Assembly (NCBI RefSeq): GCF_030867095.1
Contig: NC_081826.1
Location: 44,246,001 to 44,310,000, forward strand
DNA length: 64,000 bases
From: Alligator mississippiensis
Lineage: Eukaryota > Chordata > Crocodylia > Alligatoridae
Direction: 5' to 3'
In this document: one piece after another, positions 1-12,911 of the stretch
Layout: each line of letters opens with the position of its first letter
How positions within the stretch are numbered: the first letter of the stretch is position 1
Program-made: the position numbers and the translations under genes
Notes under the pieces: model-generated
Told to the model about the DNA's origin: nothing
Seen by the model: the letters and a program-made list of their open reading frames with translations, nothing else
The model's database searches: none

Positions 1-257
1 CATGGGGGGGATATAGGGGTGAGTACAGGCTGCAGAGGGAACTAGGGAGTGGGAGGCAGGCATAGGCATGGGGGCAGGCTGAAGGCAGCAGGGGGACATG
101 TGGCAGGTGGGAGCATGGTGGGGGACAGGCACAGGGGGACAAGCAGGGAGCAAGGGGTAGAGGGGAACTGTCTCCTCGTCCCCCCACCAATGCTTTCCCC
201 ACCACAGCAGTGGTAGTGGAGGGGGGGAGAGGAATTCAATACAACCTTCTGCTAGTT

Positions 258-313
258 AGATTCTACACCTGGAAAATTATAAAAAAATTTATAATTTTCC
301 ATGTATAGAATCT
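258..313. repeat. Near-perfect 26-bp inverted repeat (hairpin)
   Basis: Arms 258-283 and 288-313 match at 24 of 26 positions around a 4-base A loop. The outer ends are AGATTCTA and TAGAATCT and the inner part is AT-rich. This is seen directly. It could be a minimal MITE or a cruciform-prone palindrome. It follows a G-rich stretch (1-235) that has no convincing coding sense. No flanking target duplication is clear. Confidence 0.75.
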
Positions 314-316
314 GTT

Positions 317-710
317 TATTACAGTGACCGTCTTAAATGCACAGTTGTCTTAGATTTGGGTAAATATGATAATATGGGAATACCACAAAATCTTAACATC
401 AGGGCAATTTTTAAGAGACAGTTATGATATCACAGGAAGGCCTGTAGCAATTCCATCCACTGTTTTGGGTTTAATAAACAGTGTATAATAAAAGTGTTAT
501 GAAAATTAAGTACTGCATACACTGCAGCTACTCTCAATGTAAATAACTAAGTCATTTAAAGTATACACATATGCACAAACCAAAATAAATTGAATACCAA
601 ATAAGCCGTGTTTTAATTAGAAGAGTGCTAACAAGCCTCTAACACCAGCCAATATTGTATTTTGGTTTTAACTCTGAAATTCTAGGGTTTTATGAATTTA
701 TGTCAGACCC
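317..710. other. AT-rich sequence, nothing recognised
   Basis: No long reading frame, repeat end or RNA-like fold was recognised here. Confidence 0.5.
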
Positions 711-832
711 TTAGGGGTACATTTTCAAAGCACTGCATGGGATTTTAGCCATGCAAATCCCATTAAAGTCAGTGGGAAACATGTGGCTAAGCCCACGCAA
801 TGCTTTGGAAGCAATGTATCCATTAATGTTAT
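711..832. mobile_element. Palindromic MITE-like element
   Basis: The left end reads GGGTACATTTTCAAAGCACT. The right end, reverse-complemented, reads GGATACATTGCTTCCAAAGC, so the termini are imperfect inverted repeats. The centre is itself palindromic (CCCATTAAAGTCAGTGGGA). The TTTTCAAA...CCCATTGA style is common in reptile and bird non-autonomous DNA transposons. No transposase is encoded. The superfamily is not assignable from this copy. Confidence 0.5.
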
Positions 833-3800
833 CTATAGACTGTTTTGGCCTATGAATTTCCTTGCTTTCAATTTTTACAACTGCATACAAAAGGAAATAA
901 AATGTGCCATGGAAATATGGGAATCTTAACAGGATACTGTCTGTTATGGTTCCAAAGGAGTGGTTCTGATCTATTTTACATTGCTATAACTAAATGTGTA
1001 TTATTTCTCTTTGTTCTAAGGGCTTAACATTTACCCAACAGTTGACAACAGCTGTAAACTGTGATCTGATGTTATTTCATTTCTTCATAGTTAGGCATAC
1101 TCATTGACTTTGAGAATGAATATTACAGCTCCCAGCACATTATGATATCTTTACAAAACCTTTAGACTGAATTTTGAGGGAAATAGGACATAAAGCTTAG
1201 TTGAAACCATGATCCTAATAAAGGCAATCCAGTGATGTCTTGAGCAATAATGTCACTCTGTCATGTGGTACAGCAACTACCAATACACTATTCAAGTCAC
1301 AGAACCAAAGTGAGGTAGGACTGGCATTTCAGGAAATGAGCAGTGCTCATCTTTCAGGCCCTCAAACTGGAATAAGCAGTACGCTCTATAGAAATCTATT
1401 GCCCAGGTTGGAGGAAGAGCCTCAGGCAGAAAGGGGAAGAGCCAGGGAGCAACTCCTTTTAATCGATACTTCTGTTTTTAGAGAGGAGTCAGCAATTTAG
1501 CACCAGTCTATGACTACTGGAAAGAGTTAATCTAGTATCAGTGGAGTGCAATTACCAAGGCTGTACCTTTAATTGTTCATTATGGAAGTGGAAGAAAATA
1601 TATGGTAAAGAAAAGTTACTGAAACAAGTGAAATTCAATGGGCAGTCAGTCAAGTATATGTTGTTGGTTCCAAAAGCATTTTGATACTGAAGGCAGCTAT
1701 CAAAATGTGATTCTGATAGCTGTGCGCTGAGGCTCATGCAAAATGTAGGACATAAAACATAGGCAAATAGTATTATGAATATATCTGTCTTTATAGCTAG
1801 AGCATTTTCAGATAGGTAAGTCTAAACCTGAGCCTCAAGTCGGAACTACCCTTTAAAATTGGTTGTAGTCAGTGTTTGAAATGTGAGTCTGAAGCCTGAG
1901 TCGCATCTTACAGTTAACTTTTCCATGAGGACCTGGTTTGGGACCTTTTCTTGAAACCAAATAATCCTGGAGAGCATCCAGAAATCTAAATCTTAGTTTG
2001 AATGTAGTGTTTCCCTGTATTTGGAATTCCACTGGCATGTTTCATTTTTATCTGACATTCCCATTATTATCCCTAATAGAATACACACATGCTGCAAGCT
2101 GGTAAAGGTGTCTGTTAAAGGTTTCCTGTCTCTCTGCTTTGCACATAAACTATAATTATAATTAAAATTGGCCCAAGAATGAGCATTCATATCTGATTGG
2201 TTTGAAAGGAATGCTTTAGAAGAGAACAGGGCTAAGGTTGAGGTTCACAGTTCTTTATACCTGAAACCTCATGGATTGTTCTTATTGGAATTTGGCCAAA
2301 AGACCGAAAATTCTCACTATTATTTTGAGGTTTCTGAAATCACATTTTTGGGGTTAAGGATTCTTACATCATAGAGCAAGGACTTGGATTCTAGAATATG
2401 AATTCAAAATGCTCCCTTTGCTCTCAAATTTCAAAAATGTTTTATTTTTATGAAATCTGGCTTTGACCCATCTGTAATAATAACCCTGCTTCAAATACCA
2501 AATTCTTGAATGATATGAGCTCTAATAACCCTGACTATAGCTTACTCTTACCTAGATTATGCTTTATAACCAACATGTAACATAACTGGATGTGCTGCTG
2601 CTGATGTCTCAGAGGAAAAAAAGAGCTTATTGACAGTGTTCATTAGTCTCATGAATGAGGACAGCTGATACTGGTGTGTATATATCTGCACTAGGTGGAG
2701 CTCTAGGATGGCTGTTTAAAGAATAATATTCAGTCATTCACCATTGTTTGATGGAGACAAATTTTCTTTGTTTGAAAATTTACAAATCGTCAATGAAAAC
2801 GCCACTTGTAAAAGTTTAGGGAATTAGCAAAAGGTTGGCACAATAACTCTGTTTTCAGAATGATGATTGTGTGGGCATCTGCATTGTTCTGTTCTTAGTT
2901 CTACCAATTACTCTTACATCCTAATATTTTCATTATTTGTGAGTTAAATGAAGTCTTCCTTCCAATGATACAGAAGCTAAAAGACTTGGCTGTGTTAAAC
3001 TGCAAATCATTCCTTCTACAACTTTCTTAATCAGGGGTTGTTTCAATTATTGAATCTTATGCTGCAATATAAAAATCCTTTCCTCAAGAGATTTTATTTT
3101 TGTTTTGGCAATGTTTTTAAAAATGTCCTAATTACTCTACTCTACCTAATACTATAATCTTACCATTAAGTCTTAGCAAAGAGATATTTAAAGATTAAAA
3201 TTGCACTCCAATATAATTTGCTGTGCAGTTTGACAATATCTCAACAACTGTGAGATGCCAAAACCCGTTGCTTTATTTTTCTGTTTTTCTTAATTATGGA
3301 AAGGATGCTATGCTGCCACAAATTTCAGGCAGCATCTCACAATGATTTTAGATTTTCATGGTTTTTTTTTCTAGTTTTCTCTTCCTAGAATAATGGGGAA
3401 AAATATAAGTAAAATAAGTGCTTTTTTCCCCCTAGTATGTTCCTTTACTTTTTTCTACACTCTAATGACATTTGGCAGGCTCAACTGTGTAATGCTTGAC
3501 TGGTTTTATTGTTGTCTGCTCCCAGTGGGGAATAGTTGACACTGCTCTCTGTTTTCAATTGATATCCATTTTCAACAATATTGCTTTCTATTAGATTCCT
3601 GCACAGTTTGTGCCAGCTAAACTGAATATTTACCATGTTGCCCTCAAAGCCTCAAATCAACAAACATTAAAATAAGTAAAATATGCATTTACTATCTGAT
3701 GTTGTCAAATGTCCCTTTAAAATTATTATTTTTTATTATTTTTAGAAAGCAGGAATTGCAGGTTAAGGAATATGGTAGTGCTACTCATGGCAACTCTGAT

Positions 3801-5443
3801 TTAATTTGTGAATGTTAAATAATGAAATATGAGGTTGCAAAAAATACAGCAAGAACTAATGCTGCTATTTGCATTTCATTAGCTTCTGTATTTACATGAT
3901 TACTTTTCAGAAACATGGTACATATGTTCATAATGTTTATGATTCTCCCACACTTATATGAGTAGGACCTTATTCCTTGCACAGCCCTAGTAATTTCAGT
4001 TGGATTGCTTAGGGAGTACAGTACTTCAGTGTGATCCTGCAGTTTGCCTGTTTCAGTCAAACCATTGGCATAGCATGCAGCACCACTTTCAGAGCTTTAG
4101 ACAACTGCCTCAACCTAATTGTTCTTTCTTCTCAATCTGCATGTTGACCCTGGGCCACTTAATTCTGCCAATGTTCCCTTCTGCATCTGCCCATTTTTTA
4201 GTCTCCTTTTTGTCATCTTTTATGGTGCGGGCTGTCTGAGGGTAGTCGCAAGACTCTTAGCTTGCTTAGATAGAAGTCTCTCTTGAAGATCCACTCCTGC
4301 AATGTTTCCTATGGTGACTCTTCTTGATTTCCATTTAAATTATAGGGGGGCTGGTACTGAACCCAATATCTGGATAGCCAAACACTTCCCCTTAATAACA
4401 GTTCTTTCATTCTTTATTTGATATGCATTAGGACCTTGATATTTTGAAGCAGGCATTTGCAATGTGGCAAGGGAAAGCTCTCAGAGTAGGGGAATACCTT
4501 TCTTTCTCTTTGTCCCCCCAACCTAAAGGTACAGCTGAAATATAAACATTTGAAAATTACTCTTGTGGCAGCTTGCCAAAATAACTGAATATGAGCATTC
4601 TGAAAGGCCATCCCACGTCACCACTGAAGTAGCAGCAGCAGAATTACACGCTGTGCTGGAAGCCTAAGCAGAAGACATTTTTTTTTTTTTTTTGGAGGAA
4701 AGAAAAACAGGGCCAGCTTTCCCTGAAAACCATCTCTAGAAACCAACACTGGATCCAGTGTTTGATCCAAATGACCCTTTCATGTACTTTAGGGTCATGT
4801 CCTTGAGAAATTTCTTACCTGCTTCCTGCTCACTTTTGCAGGATGGGGCAGGGGGAGAGAGAGAGAGAGAGAAAGGGAGGGAGGGAAGGAGGAAGAGAGA
4901 GATTGAATTCCCCCAGATAGCCTTGAAACACAGCATATTGGCCCTCAGGATAAGAACCCTATCTTGGTTCTAGATAATACTTTACTGTAGCAACTGAGGG
5001 GTCAGTATTCAGATTTGGAGAAGAAGTTGCTATAGATGTACTTAGTAGAACTTTTTATATACTCATCTCTCTTTAGAAAACCAAAAAACCCCACCCTTAG
5101 GATATTACATAAAACCCAACTAAAATCACGTTACTTAACAGTTAGGAACTTACAGAATTATGGGTGCCTTTGAAATTCAGTATAGATGAGTCTAGTCTAG
5201 TCCCACTGAGTCTAAGAATAGATTCTGCAATGCCAGTTGTTCCCTCTAATCCACAACACAGTGGTAAAGAAGGAATCTGTGATGAGATCCTTATTATGAT
5301 TTCTTTGCTAGAGCCTGCTTCCACATGTGTTGTCACAGGTGGGGAATGAGAATGAGCTGGGCAATTCACTATTATTTGTCTGGATAATTTGTATTGCCAT
5401 AGCTCCCACAGTGTTGTAAGCACATTCAACGATAAACACAATG
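833..5443. other. Mostly unique AT-rich DNA, no gene seen
   Basis: Both strands carry only short frames without family resemblance. Simple-sequence tracts include a T-run near 4678-4695 and a purine (GA)n tract at about 4855-4902. Intronic or intergenic origin cannot be told apart from the sequence alone. Confidence 0.5.
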
Positions 5444-5706
5444 GGCTAAATTCTGTTCCACCTATTAAGTGCCTAAGCGGACATAAGTGCCTAAGTATGC
5501 TCAAATCCCTAAAAACCAGTTCACATAAAAGGTACATGGGTTCTCCTCCCATTCATTTTTTTTTAATGGAACTTAAAGTTAAGATAATAGTATATTACAA
5601 GAATAGATGCTCTAACATCTTTCTAGGGACTTGGGCAGCATGCAGTAGGATCACATTTAGGCATAAAAATCCACTAAGGTGTCTAACAGGTGGAATAGGA
5701 TCAGGC
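5444..5706. mobile_element. Palindromic MITE-like element, ~260 bp
   Basis: The left end contains TTCTGTTCCACCTATTAAGT and the right end, reverse-complemented, contains CCTATTCCACCTGTTAGACA. Both then run into CCTAAG/CCTTAG-rich sequence, so long imperfect terminal inverted repeats bracket about 260 bp. No transposase is present. The family resembles reptile non-autonomous elements with 'taagtgcctaag' motifs. The termini and target duplication are blurred by age. Confidence 0.5.
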
Positions 5707-8147
5707 CGAATGTCCGTCTCAAAAAGGTCTTTCTGCTAAGAATGAGAGAACATACAAAGGATGAGGGAGAGAGGAGAAGCATGCAGGGGAGATTAAATAA
5801 AATAGAAATCTCCAAACTTTGTGGAATGGAATTGTTGTCTTTGGCTCGGTGTTCTCAGCTGGTGCTGAAATTCCTGTTGTATCATGAAGATGATAGCAGA
5901 AGGTCTCATGCTTCTTAAGTTCCACTCTTTCAACAGCTTGTGTGGAAATGAAATGGCAAGCTGGACCTGTGCGGGAAAGGTAGTTTTCCCTTCCAGTCCT
6001 TTGGAAGGGTAGTGATGATTGTCAGAACAGTAAAGTTATCAACAGAGGAGTCTGCTCCTAAACAGCAGCCACGTGCCTTAGCATTCCCCATCTTGGCAAA
6101 CAAATCAGACATTGAAAAGAAAGAGAGAGTTTCTCTCTTGGTGTAAATTGATATAGTCTTATTGACTCCACCTGCTGATTTACAGTAACCTACTCATAGT
6201 CTGGGCTCTAATGCCTGCTCTAGACCTTTATTCAAATACTTATTAAATTTGTCTAATTACCCTGCTAATCAACCATAGCACCCCCACCACCTGTGAAATA
6301 CAGAATATTTTGTGAAAGAAAATGGTACAGACACACATTACAGGGATAAGCAAATGCTATCAAGGAGCTGTTCGTATTTGTTGAGATACTATTATGGGGT
6401 AGTGATTGCCCAGAAGATAACTGTGTGTGAAAGAATATGCTGTCATCCTTATTTTGAAAGAGACAGTTCAGGGATTTTGGAGATTTTTTTACCCTAGAGA
6501 AAACTGAAATGTTTTAAATAACTGAATCTTAAAAAATTGAATTGTAACATGACTACAAAATAGATAGATACATAAATCATACAAGTAGTATTTGAATAGC
6601 TATAAGGGGAGATTTTTAATTACTGAGGTAGATTGCATTATATTAAGTGGGGAAGAAAATAAAGCTAGAGGCATGTTTGTAGTTCCAATGGAAGATTGCT
6701 TTTTAGCTTTCTTAACTAAATACATGCATCAATAGACAGAAAGGAGAGCATAGTGGATTAGACAGAGAAGATATGATTGAAGACATGTAGGCAGGGGGCA
6801 ACTTGGGAAGCATTGATCACAATCTCATTAGGTCTGAGATTGCAGCAAAAATGAATGCTAAATGAGGAGAAAGAGAACAAAAAGACATTGGAGTCAGAAT
6901 GGTGTTTCTCCGGAGGATGTGCTATATGATAGTAAAATCTAAATGGGCTAAGGAGCTGGGAGTGTGGGAGCAGAAAAATCCAAAGAATTGAAGATTAGAG
7001 AAATGGGAGTGGATGTGGAAGGTTTCCCTGTTAGTAAGAAATGTACACAGAAAAGAAAAGGCCTCTGCAGCATGTGGATAAATAAGGAGTTTCACAGTGT
7101 GGCTGAGGAAAAAGAAAAAAAGCAATCTGAAAAGAAGAAAGCCTATGATACAGAGAGCTGCAAGTGAAAATGAAGCGAGAGAGAATGACTATGAAGGTAG
7201 TAAGTTGAGTTAAAAAGAAAAAAGAAATCAAAGCAAATAGTAAGAAGCAAACAAGCTCGTGATACTCTCTGAGGCCACAAAGAGTGTGAGGAGGAGAGTG
7301 GCAGGTAAGAGGTCAAACAGATTCTTTGCTGTAGCATTCATTTAGCAAGATGAAGGTTGCATCCCAGAAAATGTGATCCATTTTTCCGGTTGGGAAAAGT
7401 GAAATTCCGTAAGGCTTTATGGTTGTGCCATAGCAGATAGCAAAGCTCTCACAGCCCTGGTAAGTCACCAGTTGTTGATGAATTAGGGATAATAGGAAAA
7501 ACCACAAGTAGAAATTCAGGAGTTCTAGGGAAAAGCAGGACATCTTCAGTGTAAAAGCATCTTCCTATGCCTCTTGCATCCACTACCAAATGTCAGTTTT
7601 CCCCAGAAAAGACTGGTGTGAGGAAAGACATAGCACCCATTTAACAGCCAGGTAAACACGTTTAGTTTTAGATATTAGAACAGGAGCTACATTAACCAAG
7701 TCAAAATAATAAGCAGAGGTTTGGGGGTTTTTTTTAGTAAAAAGGAATGTGTAAATATTTTAACTAAAAATGTAAAGTTTAATGAAAAAAGACTCTGCTA
7801 CTTTGGAAAGTTCTAGAGAAAGAAGGGATTTGGTAGAAACTTGTAAAAAGTTGCATGTTGGATATAAAGCCAATCAGGCACTCTGGAAACTTGATGAAAT
7901 TCAAAAGAAACAAATATAGAATAAATAAGGTGAAATATTTTTAATGCAAAATGTAACTTGAAAGTGGAACTTAGAGTTGTTAACCTTACATATTTTAATA
8001 TTTTTGTTCTAGGAAGAACATTTACCTAAGTATGAGTAACCTCCTCAGCTAGGTTATTACTAATTTAAGGACTGTCAGTTGTCATGGTTCGGGATATAAA
8101 TCAATCACCACCTAAGGTCAAAAGGATGTTTTCCTCTTAGTTCAGTA
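5707..8147. other. No gene seen; purine-rich tract
   Basis: This stretch has no recognisable coding region. About 6830-7310 is strongly purine-rich on the plus strand (AGAAAA/GAAAGG runs), which creates spurious open frames. Confidence 0.5.
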
Positions 8148-8201
8148 TTGTACAATTAGATTAATTACATTCTCCTCTTGTACAATTAGATGAATTACAT
8201 C
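8148..8201. repeat. 30-bp tandem duplication, ~1.8 copies
   Basis: TTGTACAATTAGA...AATTACAT occurs at 8148 and again at 8178, giving a period of 30 bases with one substitution in the shared core. It is a local duplication with no further copies. Confidence 0.8.
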
Positions 8202-8878
8202 AAACATTGGGCATTCTTGGAGTCAGAATGGTAGTCTAAATGGACTGCTGTTCCAATTCATTATAGCATTTGCTACTTTCTTGTATACAGAATAATTGAT
8301 TCTTATGATGGAGATTTTAATAGTTCATATGTTTAATTGCAACTGATTTTGTTTTGCCTTCTGAGTTGTTTCTCATCTTTTCTTCCACATGTGTATATTA
8401 CTTTGTATTCTATAATTTATGGCTGCCATCTCTCCAGGAGCCCCTTGAAAATGAAATCTGTCTCTCAAAGGTCCCTTTATCTTGGATACATAAATGTAAG
8501 GAAAATAAATGGGCTGAAGGTACAGATAGAGCAAATGAGAAGTTCAAAATTTCCTTTACTAGAAGTCCATTTGAAATGTAGGACCAACCCCAGAAGCCAT
8601 AAGGCAAAAGCTGAATATAGTGATAAATTCCTAGAGAGGAAGAAAATTTATTTCTAAACAGAGAACATTAGATTAATTTAATCTTCCTTTTGTTTTTCTG
8701 AGCAAAGACAGTCTTTGTAGCACTTGAATGGGCTTCTCTTCATTGTTGCTTCCTCACACATGTATTTCACATGTAATAAAAATGGGGAATTTCACCATAA
8801 AATATAATCCTTGTTTTACAGCTTCTTTAGTCTGGCCTTCCCTTAACATTTCTGGAGCTGCTGCTTAAAAAGATGTGT

Positions 8879-9108
8879 CAGGAGTAAAGCAACCCCTGGC
8901 ATGGGTTCCAAAGTGTGGCACGTGAAGGCATTTTGTTTGGCAAGTGTGCTTTGGGGCAGACAGTGGAGAAGGGGCCAGAGCTGCACTGCCTCAAGAAGGA
9001 TCGGGCCCCTCACAGTTCTCCTGCCGTCCTCCCCTAGCAGATCAACATCTTACAAGTAGAGGTTGCAAGTGTTTTTGGCACTTTCCCCAAAAATGTTGCC
9101 AACCCCTG
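8879..9108. mobile_element. hAT-like MITE, ~230 bp
   Basis: The left end is CAGGAGTAAAGCAACC. The right end, reverse-complemented, is CAGGGGTTGGCAACAT followed by TTTTGG..GTGCC. The CAGGGGT(T)GGCAAC plus TTTGGCAC pattern is typical of non-autonomous hAT transposons. The 8-base flanks do not match convincingly, so the copy is old or one end is damaged. There is no coding capacity. Confidence 0.55.
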
Positions 9109-9344
9109 TGTTATGGTCTAGGGGCACTTGAGTCCTGTGGAGAAACAAAGAAATAAATTAGTTTAGTAGGAGAGCAGCATAATAGATCTGAACTCTTTTC
9201 CCACTGAATCAAGAAGCAAGATTTCCACTGCCTTTAGCAAGACCATAGCTGCATACCGTGACCTCAGTTTTTAAATGTGATTTGATTTTGTGTGCATCAT
9301 TTGCCAGGTGCCAAAACAGAAACACAATATTAAAGGTCTGACTT

Positions 9345-9955
9345 TTAAAAGGTAGGCTGGGTAGGGAAGAATTCCTTGAAGTTTCTCAAACTGGAGCAGA
9401 GATCTGGCAGCAGTGGTGAGGAGACCCTGACATGGATCTCTGCTCCCTGTGGAGCCAGGTCGTGCAGCAGGGCAGTGCTGGTCCCTGCCGCGTGACCTGG
9501 CTCCACAGGAAGCAGAGATCCGGGGCAGTGTAGAGCGGGCAGCAGCGAGGAGACTCCTGGTGCAGATCTCTGCTCCCTGCAGAGCTGTGTCGCATGGCAG
9601 GGACCAGCAGGCTTGCTCGCTGCTCTGCATTGCTTCCCTGCCCTGCAACCCAGCGTGACAGGGATCAGAGATCCATGCAGGGGTTTCCTCCCCTGCACAG
9701 AGGGTAGCATACTTTCTGCCCCAGACAAGCCACCCATGGCACTGTCTTGCTCCCTGCTGGAGCCCTGCAGCTCCGAAACCCCACTCGGCTGGGCAGTTAG
9801 TCTGTGCAAAGCAGATTCGGAGGAGATTCGGCTGAAACAAAACAGGACAGTGAACCGAAACACTAAAATGAATCACTGTCCTCTGAAACAGCTGACTCTG
9901 AAACCAAATCAAAACACAGCTGTTTGCACAGCCCTACAGTATTTAACCACTGTTT
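9345..9955. repeat. GC-rich interspersed repeat with internal hairpin
   Basis: About 600 bp of GC-rich sequence sits in AT-rich surroundings. Arms 9434-9461 and 9494-9521 are inverted repeats with 27 of 28 positions paired. The motif AGATCTCTGCTCCCTG, or its complement, recurs several times. The right side (about 9820-9930) is rich in GAAACAAA / CGAAACA motifs. It gives long open frames on both strands (up to 213 codons), but these are alternate readings of the repeat and lack domain resemblance. Confidence 0.6.
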
Positions 9956-11134
9956 TAGGTAGGATGACAAAAGGAACAAGTGTGCTCTAAACTGGAATAT
10001 CTTTTTCTGCAAGTAAACTGCTATTTAGCAAGAAACACAGAGTTTCCTCCCTTCTGCTGTACCAATGCCTGCAGACCTGAAATGAAGAAACAACACCTTC
10101 CTGCTGGTGTGAGATAATTCGGTGTCCATGATGTCTTAATCCTAGGTCTTCCTTAATTGACTTTTAACTGTACTGAACTGTGACTGCTATAGGTTGCAAT
10201 GTGGACTACAATTTACAAGGTATTGGAATCATTTCACTTAGGTCTTTAAATTAATCTTGTGCCTTGTTTCAGAAATAAAAGGCATTCTCCACTGGGTTGA
10301 TATGCCTATGGCACAGCACCAGCAGGGTGCTCGCCATTTAAGGGCTGTTGCAGGTTCTGAGTGAGCCTACTTTGTGAGCAGCAGGGAAAGCCTCACCTAG
10401 GAACCATTTCAAGGAGGAAGGTGTGTGGCACCTTTGGTGCCTGTCACTTTATGGAGGAGAGCAGGGAGCAGACAAGTGCAGGCCAGCCCTGATGACGTGG
10501 CCATTTTAAGATCCTGGCTCTCAGGGCTGGGGCAGCAGTTTGCTGCCAGCAACCAAGGGAGCAACAATACCCAGCTCAAAGACAGATTTTATACATCAAG
10601 TTGTGTCACACAAGACAGAGCAGACTGCCCTAGACAAGTGGGCAGGCCGACATTGGGACTGGCCTTGTGATAGCCCCTTGTCAGAATCTGTTTATAGCCT
10701 ATAAGATGTCAGAGGCCTTCCTTGACCACCTTGCATTCTGGACAAACACAAGCACACATGAGGAAGGATGGGTTTGGTGGGGTACAATCTAGGCATCTGC
10801 TAAGAGGCTGATTGGGGCACCCTGGGCTCAGAGTGGCATTTTTAAAACTCTTCTCTAATTATAAGGAGAATATGGTACAATGTATACCTGATACATGCTT
10901 AGTGGCCTCTGTGAAATAAATTTGCAGTTTTCATTAAACAGCTAGAAGACAAGTGCTTACATCGAACTATTATTTCAGTTGGCTTGGCAGCTTTGTTGGG
11001 AGTCTCAGAAGAGAATCTAAGTTGGCCCAATAGGTAGTTCTTCCTAGCAGAGGACTGAGTCACTTTGTTAAGGCAAACCAGGGCAGTGCTATTGTATTGC
11101 TATTGTTTATACAGACCTTCTTGTATGTTTAAAC
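9956..11134. other. No gene seen
   Basis: Mixed-composition DNA without recognisable coding or repeat boundaries. Confidence 0.4.
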
Positions 11135-11546
11135 TCATGGAGCACATCTGCACATACATTTAACCATGACTAAATTTAATGTGAGTTAAGTTAAAGCACA
11201 CTGAATGATTTTTGTCAGGTGTCTACACATGCAGAGACTTTGCACTAAAGTCCTTAAGATCCTTAAACTTACTGCCAAGTCCCTGCAGCCCTGTCATGTG
11301 CCCCTAGTGGCTGGACAGACCCAGCACTAAAGTTAATGTTGGGTTGCATCTACACATGTATTAATGAACTTTAACTAATTGTGTCTAAATTTGCTACCTG
11401 CATTTGCAGTTATCAAATTTAGGTGTGATTAGCCTAATTTCTCCCTTTTTAATGTGCATTAAGGACATGCATGTGTAGACGTGCACTCATAATGTGCATT
11501 AAATTAGGCTAACGCACATTAACGCATCTCATGTAGACACACCCAC
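11135..11546. mobile_element. Compound MITE (GGGTGCATCTACAC-type ends)
   Basis: At least two related palindromic units are nested or abutting. An inner pair runs from TTGCATCTACACATGTATTA (near 11345) to ATGCATGTGTAGACGTGCAC (near 11490). An outer pair runs from AGCACATCTGCACATAC (11141) to CATGTAGACACACCCAC (11546). The interior is full of TTAATG/CATTAA alternations. It belongs with the copies at 36.4, 37.1, 58.9 and 62.0 kb. Confidence 0.6.
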
Positions 11547-12906
11547 TGTGTATCTAATGATATCACTTCTGTCTCCTGATCTGTCAATCCTGTACCTTTT
11601 ATAAACAACAAACTCACTTCAGAATTGTAAAAGAAAAAAAAAAAAACTACAATCCCTTAAAGCTGTTTATTCTCTGCTGCAAATATTTTTTACAACATAG
11701 TTCATGTTTGGGAACTGCTGTAAACTTTAGTACTGCTGTTGGCTCATTCGTAATCACTCTGCTGATTATGAATAGTTGCCTTTTGGCAGTAGCAGCACGC
11801 CTGGTTATGATTTCTGCTGGTGGGAGGGTAATAGAGAAGCAACCTAAAAAAATGCAGAGGCCAGAGAGACCTCAGGACAATTTATGTCCCTCAGCGATGG
11901 AGGGAAGGGAGAGAGATAAATTATCCAAATCTGAGGCTGGTGGCAACTCTCTCCTTCTATCCCTTCCCTCCTACAAAGGTTTTATCTAGAGAGATATATG
12001 TGAAGTCACTAGACCAGCCAGATGGGATTTGATCGTAGAACATCAGAGGAAACTATCTAGCCTGGGAGCTGGATTGCAGACATCATAGCAAAAATCTGTT
12101 TAAAAAAAAAAAGCATTAAAATTTAAAATGAAACAAAGTCCTTTTTCTTTGAATGCAAAACAGTGTGCAAACAAACAAACAAAAATACCCATGGCTATAT
12201 GACGACTGATGTGTTTTATATTATCCCATAAAAATAAATAAAGTTCCATACAGTATATGTAAGCATAATAGGATTTGTTATGTTAGTGTTTTCATTATGA
12301 TCCCATATTTTTAGGAGTTTATAGCCTGGTTGTTAAATCTGTCTCCAAGCTCTGGGACTTGCTATACTTTAATTCAGTCTGAAAGACATATGCCCTCTTC
12401 CAGACTTGAGAAATTTGATCCTTACCTACCTCACATTACATTTTTGAGGTGGGCTTTGTTCCTCAAGATAGCAAGGATTTTGGGGCATGAGGAGAAAAAT
12501 ATGGAAATGATGAGTATTTTGTTATTGGAGAAGAGAGAGGGAGTATAAGTGCAAGTGTATATTGACAAGCATTATTTTATTCAGGGAATGTTACATGTAT
12601 TACTGAGTGAGGATAGCTGGGAGTGCTCCTTGTTAAACTGTTGGCAACGTGTAACTAACTTAATAATAATCATCATAATAGTACCATTAACATTTGTTTT
12701 GTTTGATTGTTCTTTTACTATTTGCCTTTGATCCCAGATCCTTCAGCAGCTTGGCCATGTGGGAAAATACTGTCTTACCTGCCCATACCTTCTTGTTTGA
12801 ACTTTCTTGATCTTCTAGGTCTTTCTTCATTATCAGGTCACTCAGTGTCCATTCTGGATTGGGTGCTGCCATTTCCACTTAGGTGCCCTCACCCTTTTGT
12901 CCATTG
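11547..12906. other. No gene seen; A-rich tracts
   Basis: AT-rich DNA with A-runs (11632-11645, 12101-12111) and a short (AAAC)n near 12167-12183. No credible exon is visible. Confidence 0.45.
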
Positions 12907-12911
12907 CTGGC

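Noticed and set aside
5142..5552. 136-codon minus-strand open frame
   Set aside because: It overlaps a MITE edge, has frames open on the opposite strand, and shows no protein family signs.
9271..9912. 213-codon open frame on minus, and overlapping frames on plus
   Set aside because: It lies in a GC-rich repeat with hairpins. Both strands are open, words repeat, and there is no domain resemblance or splice context.
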